Part shown: positions 39,501-45,939 of the stretch, piece after piece
Position numbering within the stretch: the stretch's first letter is position 1
Layout: each line of letters opens with the position of its first letter
Origin: JBDRGC01 sp043818215
GTDB taxonomy: Bacteria; Chloroflexota; Anaerolineae; Anaerolineales; UBA11858
Reading direction: 5' to 3'
Length of the DNA stretch: 64,000 nucleotides
Assembly (NCBI GenBank): GCA_043818215.1
Contig: JBDRGC010000023.1
Location: forward strand, 1-64,000
Program-made: the position numbers and the translations under genes
Notes under the pieces: generated by a model
What the model was told of the DNA's origin: nothing
The model's database searches: none
Seen by the model: only the letters and a program-made list of their open reading frames with translations

Positions 39501-42424
39501 AGGGCGCGCCGGACTGGTATTTTGCTCATACCGATTACCTGACCGCTGGCGTTTCCACCGTGGTCACAATGACGTATCCCGGTTTCAACAGTACCGGAAC
39601 GCATCAGATTTACGCTCAGGCGGATGGCGCTTGCCAGGTGACTGAGGCCGACGAGGACAATAATATCTATGGCCCCCATGATGTTACCGTTTCCAGCTCG
39701 GGACCAGCCCCCGACCTGATCATCGAGGCCCTGGATACCCAGCCCGCCGCGCCGGGCGTCAACCAGCCTTTCAGCATTACCGTACTCGTCAAGAACCAGG
39801 GCTTGCTGGGAACCGGCTCGTTCGACACCGGTGTCTTCATCAACGAGCAGCCCACAGGCGGATGCCATGATATACCCTGGGATTACCAGATGATCTCGCT
39901 TGCAGCGGGGATCTCGACTACCCTGACGTTCGAACACCCCGGATTGATCGAGGGCGGCCCGAACGACATCTATGCCATGGCCGATGTATGGTGTACTGAA
40001 ATAGAATCGAACGAATCCAACAATATCTTCGGCCCAATCACAATCGATGTGGCCGCATTGGATGGAAACCGCCGCCAGTCCTACGCCGGAGACTTCGCCT
40101 GGCCAGGGAAACCCCTCCTGGCGGTTTTCTCTCGGCTGGTATTTCGCCCAGGGTCGGGACAGCCCGTTGCGGGTCAGGTTGAGCCGTCCATGCAAGCATC
40201 AACCCCAACACTAACCAGCGTCTATACGTACACCTACGCTTATATCGCCGATGTCAGCTATGGGCTGAGGATCGTCGATGTCAGCGATCCGGCTTCCCCT
40301 GCACAGGTGGGCGCGCTGCCACTCCCCGGCCCAATGCGGAACATCGTCGTGGCGGGCGATTATGCCTATCTGGTCAGTCAATTCAACGGGTTATTTGTGG
40401 TCGATATCTCCAATCCGGGTTATCCGGGTCTGCTGGATTCTTACGCTACCCCGGGCCACACCGAAGGTCTGGATGTCAGCGGCGGATACGCCTACGTGGC
40501 CGACAGGTTGGCGGGCTTGCAGGTGATCGATGTCAGCGACCCCAACGCCCTGCAATGGAAAGCCGTTTACAACACGCCGGGATACGCCTATGGTGTGGAT
40601 ATGGTTGGCGGGTACGCTTATGTAGCCGATGGCAGCGGTGGTTTGCAGGTGCTCGATATCTCGAATCCGTCGAGTCCCCAGTTTGTGGGAGAACTCGATT
40701 CTATATACGCTGTTGACATAGATGTGAACGGCAACACTGCCTATATTGTGACCGGCTCGCAGGGGCTGGCCGTGGTCGATATCTCCGATCCGGCTAATCC
40801 TGAACTCGAACGCTGGTTCAACACCCCCGGTTACGCGCAAGATGTGGTCTTCTCGGGGGAACTGGCCTATATTGCGGATCAAGACAGCGGGCTGCGGGTG
40901 ATCAACCCTACCGAACACATACCCGAAGCCACGGCTTGCGACACCGCCGGGCATTGCACCACAGTGGAAATGACTCACTCCGCGGCCGATTTGGTGCAAG
41001 TTGCCCTGGATCGAAATCCGCAGGCCGAGATACATTTCCCATTGGCCGCGCCGCCGCTCTCGGTGGAAATTCTCAACCTGCCGTCTGTCCTGGACAGCAC
41101 CGCTCCCTTCACCATCACCGGCCATGCCACCAGCACCCTGACCACCCTGGAGTTGATCACGGTCACAGTGGATGGCACGGCGTTGATGGTTACAGGCTGG
41201 GTCAGCGGCACGCAAGAGAGTGATTGGAATGCCGGTTGGACTCCCGCCGGGGATGGGCCGCACCTCGTCCGGGCTGATGTTTTGGGTGCCTATGGCAGCA
41301 CGGCCAGCGAGACCGTCACGGTGACGGTGGATACCCTGGCGCCAACCGTCAATATCTCACCGACGGTTTACACTAGTGCGGATTATTACGAGCCGCGCAC
41401 CATCAACCTGCGCGGGGAGTATGCGGATGCGGGCGGGGTGGCGAGTGTCGAGTGGCGAGTGGCGGATGGCGAGTGGCGGGTGGCGAGTGGCGAGTGGCGG
41501 GTGGCGGGTGGCGAATGGCGGGGGGGCTGGTCGTTGGATGCTGGGCCGCTGCCGGATAATGAGACTTTCACCGTTTATGCACGCGCCACCGATATCGCCG
41601 GACATACTACTGAGATTAGCGAAACCGTCACCGTGGATGTGCTGCCGCCGGAGGCCGTTACCCTGACCCTGACCGGGAACGGCAGCCCTCTCGCCCCCGG
41701 CGAAATCCTGCCAACTGCGGCGGCCAACTTCGTCCTGACCTGGGATGCCAGCAGCGACGGCAGCGGGCTGGACGACTATCAAGTCCGCTGGACGACCCAG
41801 GTCACGGACACGATCTCGGCGGAATTCACGCACACGGTTCCCACAACCGGCCCGTTGACCTCTGTCTACGCGGCTGTGGATGGGCAAAAGGTCTCTGTTG
41901 AGTTGGGCAGCCGGGATACACTCGGTAACCAGCGCTGGCAGAGTTTCGGCAGCGTGTTTGTGGACAGCCAGCTTGCGCTAGATTACATCGCCATGAATGT
42001 AGGGGATGAGGGTATGTACCGCGGCTGGATGGAGTCAGACTGCACCGATCTGGGGATTGACCGGCGGGCCAACCGCATTTATGGCAATATCCCCGCACAA
42101 GAACTCTTCGCCTCTTGGAATGCGGGAGCTTTGCGTCTGGCCTGGATTGGCGGCAACTGGTACGCCGATGGCGACCTGTTCCTCTACCTGGATACAGCCG
42201 CAGGCGGTACGAACCAGGTCTATGATCCCTTCGGCGCTACCTACGACATCACCCTGCCCGATGGGATGCTGGCGGATTACCTCGTGTGGGTGCAGGACGG
42301 GGAGACAGCCAGTTTGCTCCACTGGGAGGGGGGTTGGGTGGTTGCCAGTGATCAGTTACCAGTAAGCAGTTTTCAGTTTTCAGTGGTCAGTGGTTGGCGG
42401 TTACGGATTTGTATTTGCCTTTAG
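27221..42424 (+). CDS. Giant surface protein, central section (frame 2 of 3)
   Basis: About 5,070 codons without a credible start of its own (the first GTG, at 27317, is inside a Ca-binding repeat). Domains in order, by position: thrombospondin-3-type Ca repeats (DTDGDTLNDG, DSDGDGIFDN) 27.2-27.6 kb; a unique region to 31 kb with very hydrophobic helices at 29.8-30.35 kb; more Ca repeats 31.07-31.5 kb; six LamG-type domains between about 31.8 and 37.3 kb, with Ig-like domains after the fourth; LVIVD propeller repeats (GLQIVDVSNP) starting 37.7 kb, split by six CARDB repeats at 37.9-40.05 kb and resuming 40.2-40.9 kb; Ig-like domains; and an in-frame heptamer tract at 41438-41520. Likely a secreted or surface-bound adhesin. 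The frame stops at 42424 in a second heptamer tract. Confidence 0.88.
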   Translation, partial: DTDLDGIADAVEQALGTEINDPDTDGDTLNDGVEFLRLGTDPLSKDSDGDGIFDNVEVTGFMDVNGLHWYLDPNSPDTNKDSRIDTEECHQLVGRNTVGDRKCSDTDGDSTPDIFDRDDDGDDVADPVDIYPMGMVDRDGQHTNGSNPNAFTDDHPFELKIESLQTGLPVFVDFQLRPENPDHLTYALNVLDWPSEDIEGQIQHVKHTTFASDFTDEQLTGNPSAANGDMRLIPMLELTISGDHVPFARTNPAIDVAVRGVISGTIQLEQASSNRDNTSLDFSFDDPGQDYTVKIYEGGCPVSGTPVKTYTNRSDGDSSTWTGKKVVDLANGTYALTVSNGTDTVCAAIGNIINGPYIYAMIDPEPLRPYGISVREADQNGTLIAYIPLNMVPDETGGGRVAFSARMAYELGTDATWDQAQQVRMVWMLEMLTDSCDSNGFEEDWAAMTLSDPTLGMKAGSKDAAFRTWCSLPEHRTPDTSRIVHTYDDSWILTGLAVREDHGLDVAVVYEDPAQGDVATSENLWQLSRGLAATFLVGRDCEDNDVTTYPDYDPDTGSCNDDTYRDISVYTNGPDGNTIGNTNIYNRFDASGSAADGDDQRWGIPKAALQVARFRYDSQDYATYLAMTETPDILEANFAHTDEPTLLFAREEHYRSADLGAASKSGSVFTVNMVSSNQPLQTVTGLKWMPYAYDDDTGWSPIPIRELWDDLIIQYEDTFAQTYPEDTEAANLGRAVVARSYYVSLIQGLVQQVEIGSDLLWQPDLEGEADDWVYSVETQLEYISFFGWILADVLKEAFDTYGTKWRFINISGFSVDSGVLKPWQSLLPVEEFHGALESIGEGIKSATWGPWASLFSGGVKSKIGAGIALAGAVAVVGLTIYGITQQSNALDIVSMVMTGLWVILAIQNLVSTAVQVIKAVQEAGSMAAAVSKGLSEATSNIKSTFKSAAVVGLIISVVATWAALGAQIGLSYGLGGGMSSIALGTAIAGAIAATVVMVIMFVIAAIPIVGQIIAAIIMLIDAVVSLFCTIFLDEEQAEHPAAEWFCGGLQGIVTKALTVLIYSGNVMVELYPEDYDRLEFYDFLADDLVDPDLGISVGNKVKYSLSITNTIDIAPLPDDLGAAYRYQYNDKQLRSSAFSYDLSITNTVELHENLDRYTTTTDWEYVDGGSEADWGDFGHTWHKAEPVYINRTVQHPDGVPFEVAGINQSVPLYLLEGWAVPSQNCILGICTIWTDRGTENFNLGSGLKFDVFPVTLDEFYTLTSKDGGYALAWSQSGDVTFPRLVDGDGDGIPYPVDAHDNVWDNDGDGLSDSFEVKLGSNPDNKDSDGDGLPDNLELISETNPLRTDSDGDGLSDGAEVYHQDITDHDSDGNFTEWLGGWEYGYNLKPDGTLQTTWVSSSPMSTDSDGDSLTDFQEKTFGFNPTWMSNPTILTFESTISESDGSGGYTDSDGFALPGDTLYYAASVENELYNRWAHGLLDTDFPGVLDDDAIDPQPFLLYPLEQQVIEGQVPVANTAASGVYNLTQTAGALISDWAELASGAALWYPFEDDAAATTYADRSGSIPPDDGTCSNATPGAGCVPIKNDGVYGGSLNFDGTARVASDYDPADNAFAISLWFKTTEPNGGLLDTQGFWDRWLYLYGGNVKARMYNGVSHQILTSAQTYNDGDWHHVVHTFGGSAGGQKLYVDGQRVDSGSYTTARASTNGIRLGYANISGIGYFDGKIDDVRLFERGLTFTEVQAIFDTPILDLRFNESSGWQDSSPFANDASCTGTCPDHVDGIDGRGANFSGSHYITVPSDDSLKLNQGGFTIGVWIYPTESPEYCYQREFYSPPCDIWKPQPQGILGFGSGEDNAYPTLQRVGNALRFTYGDKPYFTTGDVLQPNKWNHVAVSYDGSAVLIYVNGVKVAEDSTTFTTPPPGTKTLTVGRSGTAGTFEVKKVRVDEEGDGIGKAEMCIAFRSYGGDWQTVFDQQVDGGLVDASYFPLLYNVAAGPFEFNTLADLRVWEDDGGEHCVTVNNKSDSDPIDDGDDGMGFWSFRTTDVSKGFDKLYSTDPTTDPYRHYGLMGYSGDSSGHFYMVYHNDSIPFYGKIDELLIYNRPFDADSVLDMYQAQRLSLHLKFDDPPGETSFVDSSFGHHNASCGGAACPVAGVAGRVNQAAIFDGNDHLTLANSGINRLTNEFSVAAWIRPESVSGYHRILSTARTNSHNGFAFGTYNDGLSFTTFGKKDYALTGLGLVTGKWTHVAAVMDENNAVSFYVNGVFQDIVAGSSPASADTDDALLVGATTDSGSSVRIQTFNGRIDDLYVFSNALSEAGILNLYQNAPAFQLHLDETQSATGFSDDANPSRMVSCTGSHCPQVGFGVDGQLGTAAQFDGVDDYIYTPYSQQTTGDFSISAWVRPTAIRDGQQPIFVHYATSYANFGLFIKPDSMIPQFLAHGCAGGSETVLDSGSALIMNSWNHIVGTYSGGTMTIYINGAPQGSQNWNRCQNPGPFWVGGNVPDTVPFAGQLDEVTLYNHALSRQMIAEIFNYQGKWVQERQSHNIAIDDDNPTVTLETTGDRLPDTDVQMLVIASDPTSGIQSVQFGVQAPGQSSYTWSDAPPCQDAAAETAWCPTFNPAGEGAYSLRAKVTDLVGHISTTDATVYVDNQSPTATFDFTANALLLPTLSDTQPNTWELALSGMISDPDIGSEAGSGVAASSLQVSVFNENGTLVGPAPQPPTLNGDNWSLDYDIAEPYPSGIFTVTLTATDKIVLRAGLDDSQLDRHSLETSRLIQIDATPAAGYLDLGGVTALITDTQTLEGQATERPVHLRVAWNTDAHADQLGLAITCNGLIQHQFQPGTLQPLADSYSWSGDVHRGAACQIHLTDTGGDGGTSGTIEACGEEIADWDASFGGGQVVNFTAVADACGPSLDVAGVAGVETALVSVLPGSPFYNQEPIPGATLHLPFDDVPTANGTLSFRDISGENRNGTCTGIACPTWGQPGHVGRAVSFSGAQWIDSTNFDIDDDFTLSLWINPLATSDGQSFIGKHTYGGSNLIVFGFWNGGYSFRIRSDSYDAGTKTTGWQHLVVVGQKTSATTTLVTVYKDNQLLWQHTLNAVVGNVSGKPWSFGQEWDGNTRSDYFSGLMDEARFFDRAMDAAEISELNMGANPVLHLPLDESWASNGTALPDQSGWAHDGWLSAGIGDMVNKAAPGGVGPYALDFDGSDDHITIPDSNALDLEQFSVGLWVRPDTWSYSVDNPLILKGNQSGNNLNYGIYITAQGKLSFRFYDASCTTLHAVEDGVAPLHQWSHILATYDGTQVSIYRNGQVVKTEAVSGGVCQNNDPVWIGETPGGVTTYEGLIDDVILYPRVISEPEVESLYAAGWQSTTTTPTGVGVELSDWNTSIPAGLEGTFRLDLRGEDMNALVSKPEAAWQGEIDTLDPRVTLDAQVSGDTVQYTTIAADWNLTESGYNTPCGAGIIDQREYFESPWYQALGTGEQRVYQLTTQCEHSIAELSGEVGAYDTPGLSYGVAVSSTLSYIADGEGGLQIVDVSNPVQPQFVGSLGGIYPWAVAVAPGGAVLIPDLMVDSIAVEPASPEINQAFIVSVTVRNQGAGTAWNFTTAIYQDAQPAACEGSIPQWTAAIPRLDAGQSAVVAFSHSGFSSFTPHTLYAQADSGCMVAESDEANNIAGPLYITAVQSDLVVESLSFDPVSPFENQPFTITAVISNTGTGAAATFSTTIYIDQAIGFTDCNVPGWATMSVSSLAAGTSTEVVFNHSGLSATGDYEVIAYADSGCDVAESQELNNLAGDWVTVVTAPKPDLLITLITSETNSPIINQPFVVTTTVHNQGTAASGAFTTTVFLDEQPLACPNLTGQFDATRITNLDPGESATITFTHPGISTYGGHFITSQADSHCEVIESIETNNTSTRLNLNVVDPNKPDLTIENIVTHPITPTINQSFIISVTLKNQGLGIAVDFYGYIMTAIYQDKVPSNCDEGTLWIYTGPLNPGETRIITRTLAGISTPGPHQFYANVDSACEISESNEDNNIFGPITVTARAPDLIVEEIATQPITPTINQSLVVSVTIKNQGLEAAQNFDTTFYFDHIPSQCDEGAPDWYFAHTDYLTAGVSTVVTMTYPGFNSTGTHQIYAQADGACQVTEADEDNNIYGPHDVTVSSSGPAPDLIIEALDTQPAAPGVNQPFSITVLVKNQGLLGTGSFDTGVFINEQPTGGCHDIPWDYQMISLAAGISTTLTFEHPGLIEGGPNDIYAMADVWCTEIESNESNNIFGPITIDVAALDGNRRQSYAGDFAWPGKPLLAVFSRLVFRPGSGQPVAGQVEPSMQASTPTLTSVYTYTYAYIADVSYGLRIVDVSDPASPAQVGALPLPGPMRNIVVAGDYAYLVSQFNGLFVVDISNPGYPGLLDSYATPGHTEGLDVSGGYAYVADRLAGLQVIDVSDPNALQWKAVYNTPGYAYGVDMVGGYAYVADGSGGLQVLDISNPSSPQFVGELDSIYAVDIDVNGNTAYIVTGSQGLAVVDISDPANPELERWFNTPGYAQDVVFSGELAYIADQDSGLRVINPTEHIPEATACDTAGHCTTVEMTHSAADLVQVALDRNPQAEIHFPLAAPPLSVEILNLPSVLDSTAPFTITGHATSTLTTLELITVTVDGTALMVTGWVSGTQESDWNAGWTPAGDGPHLVRADVLGAYGSTASETVTVTVDTLAPTVNISPTVYTSADYYEPRTINLRGEYADAGGVASVEWRVADGEWRVASGEWRVAGGEWRGGWSLDAGPLPDNETFTVYARATDIAGHTTEISETVTVDVLPPEAVTLTLTGNGSPLAPGEILPTAAANFVLTWDASSDGSGLDDYQVRWTTQVTDTISAEFTHTVPTTGPLTSVYAAVDGQKVSVELGSRDTLGNQRWQSFGSVFVDSQLALDYIAMNVGDEGMYRGWMESDCTDLGIDRRANRIYGNIPAQELFASWNAGALRLAWIGGNWYADGDLFLYLDTAAGGTNQVYDPFGATYDITLPDGMLADYLVWVQDGETASLLHWEGGWVVASDQLPVSSFQFSVVSGWRLRICICL
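41438..41520. repeat. In-frame heptamer tract coding a 7-residue repeat
   Basis: About 12 units of gtggcga/gtggcgg. In the gene's frame, three heptamers (21 bp) give one seven-residue unit, seen as EWRVADG, EWRVASG, EWRVAGG inside an Ig-like domain. Confidence 0.9.
42346..42401. repeat. CAGTNNN heptamer tract at the second frame break
   Basis: Seven clean units (cagtgat, cagttac, cagtaag, cagtttt, cagtttt, cagtggt, cagtggt) cover 42346-42394, followed by tggcggt. The reading frame changes here. One added unit, or two lost, would restore it. Confidence 0.92.
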
Positions 42425-45066
42425 ATATGATTGGACTGCACGCCGGGGATAGCTTCAGCCTGCTGGGAATTGCCACCGAGAACGATTCGCTCAACATCTG
42501 GGCGACTCTGCCAAATGCAAATCCGGTCAACAGCAAAAAGGCCCTGGGGCGATTGTTCACCCTGGACGAAGAGAACGACTTCCAACTCAGCCATGCTTAC
42601 CACTGGGATGCCCTGAGCGCTGGGATTTGCCCGAATGGGAGCATCACACCGGCCGCAGGCGCTTACCTGGATACGGAGGTGCAGGTCAATCTCTCGGCTG
42701 ACCCGGCTGGAGCCAGCTTCAACCTGATGGGGGATGGTCTCTTCTGGCTGCAAAACCTGCTTTTGGGCAGTCCGCCCGCCGATGTGACCACCCAACTGGA
42801 TTTCCTGGCGGGCGATCAAACCCCGCTCCATCACGAGCAAACCGTCACGTATACCCTCTCTTATCGCAATCGCGGTTCAGACATAGCTTACGGCGTTTTT
42901 GCAAATGTTGAAGCTCTATTTGCCATGACACTGCCGGGCGGGAATTCGGTACCCATCGGAGATATTCCTCCCGGTGCGGATGGTGAGGTCACTTTCACGG
43001 GCGTGGTGGATACCAACATCAGCGCTGAACCCTGGGCAGGGGTAGCCATAGAAATCTTCGACGCCGCCCATCCGGATTCGGGGAACCCCATCGAGTGGTT
43101 GTGGACCCATCACCGGGTGGACAACACCGGGCCGGAATTCTTCGGCGCCCAGCAGCCGGCCTATCTCCTGGGGCCAGGGATGAATACCCTGCGAGGTTAC
43201 GCCTACGATCCTGCCGGGGTCAAGGATCTGACGGTACAGGTTCAGGGCAGCGGCCAGACTTTCGACTGTCCAGATTCCACACCAATGGATGGAACCTGGT
43301 CGTGTGATTGGGAAGTCAGCGGTCAAAATAACGACCTGTTCACCCTACAACTCCAGGCCACAGATGGCTTCGGCCTGACCAGCGGCTGGAGTCCGGGACA
43401 AACTTTCTTGCTGGATAAGCAGGCCCCCATCGTCACTCTGGATATTAGCGTTACGAGTGTGTTTTCCGGCAGCCTCGTTCACGGATCACGTTTCACGCTT
43501 TACGGGGATGTCGAGGACAACGGCGGATTGGGCCGGGTGGATGTCTGCGTTGATGGGGATTGCCAGCAGGCCGACCTGCGCTTGCAGCCTGGTCAGGGAG
43601 CGGTGACGGTTGCGGATACCCCCGGGACGCCGGTCGCTATCAATAACGGGACCCCCTGCAATGGTAGCGAGATACTGGTCACTTTTGGGGTGGCAGAATC
43701 CTTCGCGGTTGGTAACGTCCAACTCGGCTTCGTCGCAGAACACGAGCGGCGGGATGATCTGCGGGTCACTTTGATATCCCCGTTGGGGACGGCTGTCCAG
43801 TTGCTGACTGACGATGGCATCTCCGGGACGGATTTCCGGCATGCCGATTTCTGGTTCGCTGATGCCGCCCCCCTTGATTTCAGCCAGGCACTTGGCGATC
43901 ACGATCCGGGCGCGCCGGATTATGAACATTTCGCCCGGCCAGACCAGCCTTTGAGCGCGTTTTGGGGCCAGGCAGCGCAGGGAGATTGGACGCTAGAGAT
44001 TTGCGACTTGAATCCGAACACGGACGACGGGGCTTACTTGAGCAGCCAGTTGACTTTGATACCTCAAGAAACGCATAGCAAATCCGGGCGTTGGTCTCAA
44101 CAAGTTCAAATTTCAGATACAGATGGCCTAGATTACGTCACCAAAGAGATCAGGGTTTATGGGCAGGATTTGGTCGGCAACCGCACGGGGAACCCGCTGG
44201 CGTTGGATTTGATCATCGACAGTGTGGCGCCGGTCATCACGGTGACAGCGGAAATTACGCAAGGTACGTTGGGTGACACGGTTGTGGTGTTGGGCGGAGT
44301 TGTGACCGATGGCGGGCCGGCGACGAATCTCAGCGTGCATGTCTACCCGCCGGAAGGAACGCCATACAGCGTTCGGGCCGCTCGAAATGGGGACGGCTGG
44401 GAATTCGAGTTGGACTTCACACTCGTGGGGACGTACACGCTGTGGGTCAATGCCAGCGACCTGGCGGGGAACGCTGCCACGACCGGGCCGTTCGAAGTGG
44501 TTGTCCGACCACCCACACAGGTTTTCTTGCCGTTGGTCTTGAGTAATTCCGCCGCCGGGCAGGGTGTGCATGGCCCCGATCTGGTCGTCGAGCATATCCT
44601 GGTCACCCAAAACAATGTCCAAATTATCATTGCCAACCACGGCAATGCGCCCGTAGCAGACGCCTTCTGGGTTGATCTGTATATCGACCCAGACCCGATT
44701 CCGACTGCTGTCAACCAGACCTGGGACATGCTGTGCTATGAGGGATTGGCTTGGGGTGTGACCGATGTGTCCTCGCTGATTCCAGGAGGCACACTTACAA
44801 TAGACATGAATCACCCCAGCTTCAGGCCGGATTACAGCCTGCTCTATGACGATTTTGATCCGGCGATGGCGATCTACGTTCAGGTAGACTCTTATGCCAG
44901 CACGACCTACGGCGGGGTTCTGGAAAGCCACGAGGTCGAGGGCACGGCTTATAACAATATTTCTGGGCCGACTTTCCCCTTGCCCATCAGCCTGGATCAG
45001 GATATTCTGCAATTTATGCAATCATCCCCAACACAGGATGAGATCAACTTGCTTCCTGAGCGTTAA
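42394..45066 (+). CDS. Giant surface protein, C-terminal section (frame 3 of 3)
   Basis: About 890 codons. The formal start is a TTG inside the heptamer tract with no ribosome site, so it is a continuation, not a separate gene. Contents: the rest of an Ig-like/secreted module, a DUF11-like segment (TVTYTLSYRNRGSDIAYGVF), a proprotein-convertase P-domain (ESFAVGNVQLGFVAEHERRD, then LRVTLISPLGTAVQLL and GDWTLEICD; about 43.6-44.1 kb), an Ig-like domain, the motif QVFLPLVLSNS near 44.52 kb, and a last CARDB-like domain (DLVVEHILVTQNN). FLPLV-type motifs occur near the C-termini of many secreted Chloroflexota proteins. The stop at 45064-45066 is the natural gene end. Confidence 0.85.
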   Translation: MAVTDLYLPLDMIGLHAGDSFSLLGIATENDSLNIWATLPNANPVNSKKALGRLFTLDEENDFQLSHAYHWDALSAGICPNGSITPAAGAYLDTEVQVNLSADPAGASFNLMGDGLFWLQNLLLGSPPADVTTQLDFLAGDQTPLHHEQTVTYTLSYRNRGSDIAYGVFANVEALFAMTLPGGNSVPIGDIPPGADGEVTFTGVVDTNISAEPWAGVAIEIFDAAHPDSGNPIEWLWTHHRVDNTGPEFFGAQQPAYLLGPGMNTLRGYAYDPAGVKDLTVQVQGSGQTFDCPDSTPMDGTWSCDWEVSGQNNDLFTLQLQATDGFGLTSGWSPGQTFLLDKQAPIVTLDISVTSVFSGSLVHGSRFTLYGDVEDNGGLGRVDVCVDGDCQQADLRLQPGQGAVTVADTPGTPVAINNGTPCNGSEILVTFGVAESFAVGNVQLGFVAEHERRDDLRVTLISPLGTAVQLLTDDGISGTDFRHADFWFADAAPLDFSQALGDHDPGAPDYEHFARPDQPLSAFWGQAAQGDWTLEICDLNPNTDDGAYLSSQLTLIPQETHSKSGRWSQQVQISDTDGLDYVTKEIRVYGQDLVGNRTGNPLALDLIIDSVAPVITVTAEITQGTLGDTVVVLGGVVTDGGPATNLSVHVYPPEGTPYSVRAARNGDGWEFELDFTLVGTYTLWVNASDLAGNAATTGPFEVVVRPPTQVFLPLVLSNSAAGQGVHGPDLVVEHILVTQNNVQIIIANHGNAPVADAFWVDLYIDPDPIPTAVNQTWDMLCYEGLAWGVTDVSSLIPGGTLTIDMNHPSFRPDYSLLYDDFDPAMAIYVQVDSYASTTYGGVLESHEVEGTAYNNISGPTFPLPISLDQDILQFMQSSPTQDEINLLPER

Positions 45067-45107
45067 TCAAAGGACTTGTTGCTCAATAAAAAAAGTAAGC
45101 TTTTGTA

Positions 45108-45205
45108 CACGGATTCCACGGAGCAACACGGATCTATCTTTGTTTTGTATAAAAATATCCGTGGAATCCGTGACATCGTGCCCGAAGGGTAAATCCGTGT
45201 ACAAA
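45108..45205. repeat. Hairpin of the cacggatt family downstream of the giant gene
   Basis: cacggattccacgga (45108-45122) pairs perfectly with tccgtggaatccgtg (45158-45172). The right flank (gacatcgtgcccgaagggta, then aatccgtgtac) is the inverted form of the word at 6637 and 25626. Confidence 0.75.
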
Positions 45206-45251
45206 AAAACCGTCATCGTTATTGGGGAATAACTCTAAAGGATAAACAGCC

Positions 45252-45824
45252 ATGAAACGGAACTTTATTATTGCCCTGCTTATTGCTTTGTTCTTGCTTG
45301 CAAGCGTTGGCGGCGTTGGATACATGACCAGCTACGCTCGCGATAGCGTTTCCATTGGGGACGTTGTTCTACCACCGCGCCCCTCACCCAATCCTAAAAT
45401 CACACCTGCTCCTCCTGCCTCTCCACTTCCCGATCTTCCCGATCTTAGCATTGGATTAATCGCTTACCCCTCAGAAGCAATAATCGGTGACAGAGTGATG
45501 TTCACGATCAACCTGGTCAATCCAGAGAAAATCAAGGCCAGGGGAGTGGATGTTTTGGGGTTGATCCCTGATGTGTTCGATGTTCTGGATATCACTACCA
45601 CGCATGGGGATGCTAGTTTCAATTCCAGGTCTCATAATGTCAAAACCAGTATCCGGCCGTTGCCACCTGAGACAAGTGTCACAATTATCATTTCCGCGCG
45701 AGTAAATCCCCAGGCTGTCATTGGAACAACGTATTACACGGCTGCCAGGGTATTCTATGGAAAGCAACCCGACACCAGGCAATTTTTCTCGAATTGGGTA
45801 GCGGTCAGTATCAGTGGGGAATGA
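45252..45824 (+). CDS. Small secreted DUF11-like protein
   Basis: A 190-residue protein with a signal peptide or single span (FIIALLIALFLLASVGGVGY), a Pro-rich linker (PPRPSPNPKITPAPPASPLP), and one domain, DLSIGLIAYPSEAIIGDRVM onward to VNPQAVIGTTYYTAARVFYG, that resembles DUF11 or other Ig-like secreted repeats. AAGGA is 10 bases upstream of ATG. It may be an accessory surface component of the giant gene's product (inference). Confidence 0.75.
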   Translation: MKRNFIIALLIALFLLASVGGVGYMTSYARDSVSIGDVVLPPRPSPNPKITPAPPASPLPDLPDLSIGLIAYPSEAIIGDRVMFTINLVNPEKIKARGVDVLGLIPDVFDVLDITTTHGDASFNSRSHNVKTSIRPLPPETSVTIIISARVNPQAVIGTTYYTAARVFYGKQPDTRQFFSNWVAVSISGE

Positions 45825-45939
45825 GGATCGGGTTTTTATGTGCGCAGTATCTCTCACTTCAGTAGTGACCCGTTCACGTCTTGCATCCTTCCACGGCAAA
45901 TCCCAGAGACCCAATAGTCCTTGAAAATGAGCAGCATTT

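Noticed and set aside
28922..44978. Many long minus-strand frames (170-300 codons) opposite the giant gene
   Set aside because: They have no recognisable domains and follow from codon bias on the coding strand.
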